Below, one piece after another: positions 62,673 through 64,000 of a stretch of 64,000 nucleotides of DNA. The DNA is taken from the NCBI RefSeq assembly GCF_037975245.1, contig NC_092568.1, forward strand, positions 12,921,501 to 12,985,500, in the 5' to 3' direction. Numbering within the stretch: position 1 is the stretch's first letter; each line of letters begins with the position of its first letter. The position numbers were made by a program, and so were the translations under genes. The notes beneath the pieces were generated by a model, which saw only the letters and a program-made list of their open reading frames with translations, was not told the DNA's origin and did no database searches. This DNA comes from Apostichopus japonicus (taxonomy: Eukaryota; Echinodermata; Holothuroidea; Aspidochirotida; Stichopodidae).

Positions 62673-64000
62673 AATGTTTATATCCTCTCCATTGCAAGGT
62701 GGCATACGGTTGTTTCATTTTCGGGACTTAGTAAGTTTAATTGTGTGTTGCAATTTCTTATATGTTGACAAACTGTACAATGGTTGGATAAGTTATTCAG
62801 AGACTTGTATGAATCTGTAAATAATACAATTCTTGTCTGAGATCCCTGACATTGTGTAAGTACTATATTCTCCCAGTCATTTCATATTACACTTCCCATC
62901 TGATCCCAACCTTGAGAAAGGAACTATTGAATTAAGCATTCAACCTAAGGTGTGAACTGTTAACTACTACTACAGTCTGACTGCCATTGTTTAGGTCATG
63001 TTAGAAGCCCTATGAATAGTTAGATTATAAAGCAAGAAAACAGTTAAGTACAAATAATTCTAGCTCCTTTTCCTATGTAAAGCAGGCTACCTGTCTGCTA
63101 AGAGGGTGTGATAGGCACGTGGGTCTATAAATTTTATTTATTTGCTTTGCTCTGATGCTTTATGTAGTTTTAAACATAAGTCATGATTCATATATAATAC
63201 ATAAACATAATATATTGTTCTCCAGTGTAGTCTCACCAGGTGAGAGATTTATGTTTGCAACCACATCCATGCACTTGAAGTATATCTTGTGTTTGATTGC
63301 AGAGTAGGCCATGACAAATTAATGGATGGGGTTTATTCCTTTAGGACTGAAAAAATATTTTAAATTAAAATATAAATTTGTGAGATCTCTTTTGTAGCAT
63401 TAAGAAACAGACCAGTTGTTTACAGTATTTAATACAAGGTCTTTCCAAGAGATTCCAATTCAGACGTTTGTTGTAGAATAAACTGTCCCTGCTGAGCATT
63501 GAGCATCCATTTTTTACCTTCATCCAAACAATGCACAAAGATATGAATTATTAAAATGTGAAAAAAAAACATTTATATTTTAAGCCATATGCAAGCTGAG
63601 CATTTTCTTCAATATCTAGCATCTTCCCCGAAAGAGTTGAAACGATCACTTTTCTTTCATCTGTAAATTGGTTTCCTTCAGTTGGTTGTTTATCTGTTAC
63701 AACAATATTGATCTACACCTGCAAGTTATTTCCACCAGCTATCTAGCTGTAATTTGAGTGTTAAGCTTCCTCTCCATAAAGAAAGAAGAAAACCCTCCAA
63801 GACAAAAAGGAAAAGACAAAAAAAAGCCCTCAAATAAGAAGAAAAAAAAACTAAACTAAACATAATCCCCCTGAAGCACACCTTGAAAATTCATTGACTC
63901 CAACCCAAATTCAACCCCAGGAACAAAGTACATTTCATAATGCACTATAGAAATATCTTTATGAATCACTTTTCATCATAGCAGGTTAAGTCTCATACAT

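Larger units (their letters stand above)
46531..64000 (+). other. Presumed large intron of the KIF26-like gene
   Basis: The donor at 46531 has no partner I can identify. I looked for an exon encoding the second conserved KIF26 N-terminal block (cysteine pair followed by an HLxQLKxEA-like helix) and did not find it. Large introns near the 5' end are known in vertebrate KIF26 genes. The interval carries small repeats (listed separately), a few unrecognised coding-like frames (56155-56349 and 57440-58167), a poly-T run near 46176, a poly-C run at 47359-47373, and an AT-rich run at 59230-59290. Apart from these I see nothing in it. Confidence 0.5.

Noticed and set aside
46531-64000. Second KIF26 exon
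   Set aside because: I searched by eye for the second cysteine-pair/HLxQLKxEA block and saw no convincing match; a translated profile search is needed to be sure.

Overview
The window looks like nuclear DNA from a marine invertebrate, most likely a deuterostome such as an echinoderm or hemichordate. That placement is inferred, not shown. The sequence is AT-rich. It has no bacterial-style gene packing, no operons, and almost no long open frames beyond chance. It carries many poly-G/C runs, microsatellites, minisatellites and small DNA transposons with intact target-site duplications. No rRNA, CRISPR or convincing standalone tRNA gene was seen.

Left part (about 1-34,400): transposon-rich intergenic DNA. 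Three non-autonomous elements with hAT-like ends (CAGTGGCG...) have exact 8-bp target duplications: 3494-3876 (383 bp), 6591-7681 (1,091 bp) and 27819-28179 (361 bp). A fourth, composite element (2389-4567) has matching 16-bp ends and a partly matching duplication. Several of these share a ~105-bp internal module ending in a GC-rich imperfect palindrome, found six or seven times. At 8532-9401 lies an 870-bp foldback element. Its arms are opposed arrays of a ~26-bp repeat, its ends are GGGTACAC/GTGTACCC, and its 9-bp target duplications are exact. A dispersed palindromic family built on CCATGGAG(C/G)TA includes a perfect 38-bp palindrome at 17975-18012. The sequence also holds a possible tRNA-type SINE (32130-32330), a possible decayed coding stretch on the minus strand (12804-13001), and low-complexity strand-biased tracts (2435-2605, 16370-16710, 25090-25178).

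Right part (about 34,400-64,000): much poorer in poly-G/C runs and intact transposons, and best read as the 5' portion of one plus-strand gene. The one confidently recognised coding exon is at 46268-46530 (ATG 46321, donor GT at 46531). It encodes 70 residues ending in the cysteine-pair and LVELK(K/R)QAL segment typical of the N terminus of KIF26-type kinesin-like proteins (KIF26A/KIF26B; distant relative VAB-8). A promoter and non-coding first exon are tentatively placed near 34,420-34,690. No second coding exon was found, so the rest of the gene, including the motor domain, probably lies beyond base 64,000. The presumed introns hold a 33-bp minisatellite (53756-53951), a ~130-bp two-copy repeat (49098-49375) with a transposon fragment next to it (49480-49778), and several short tandem duplications.
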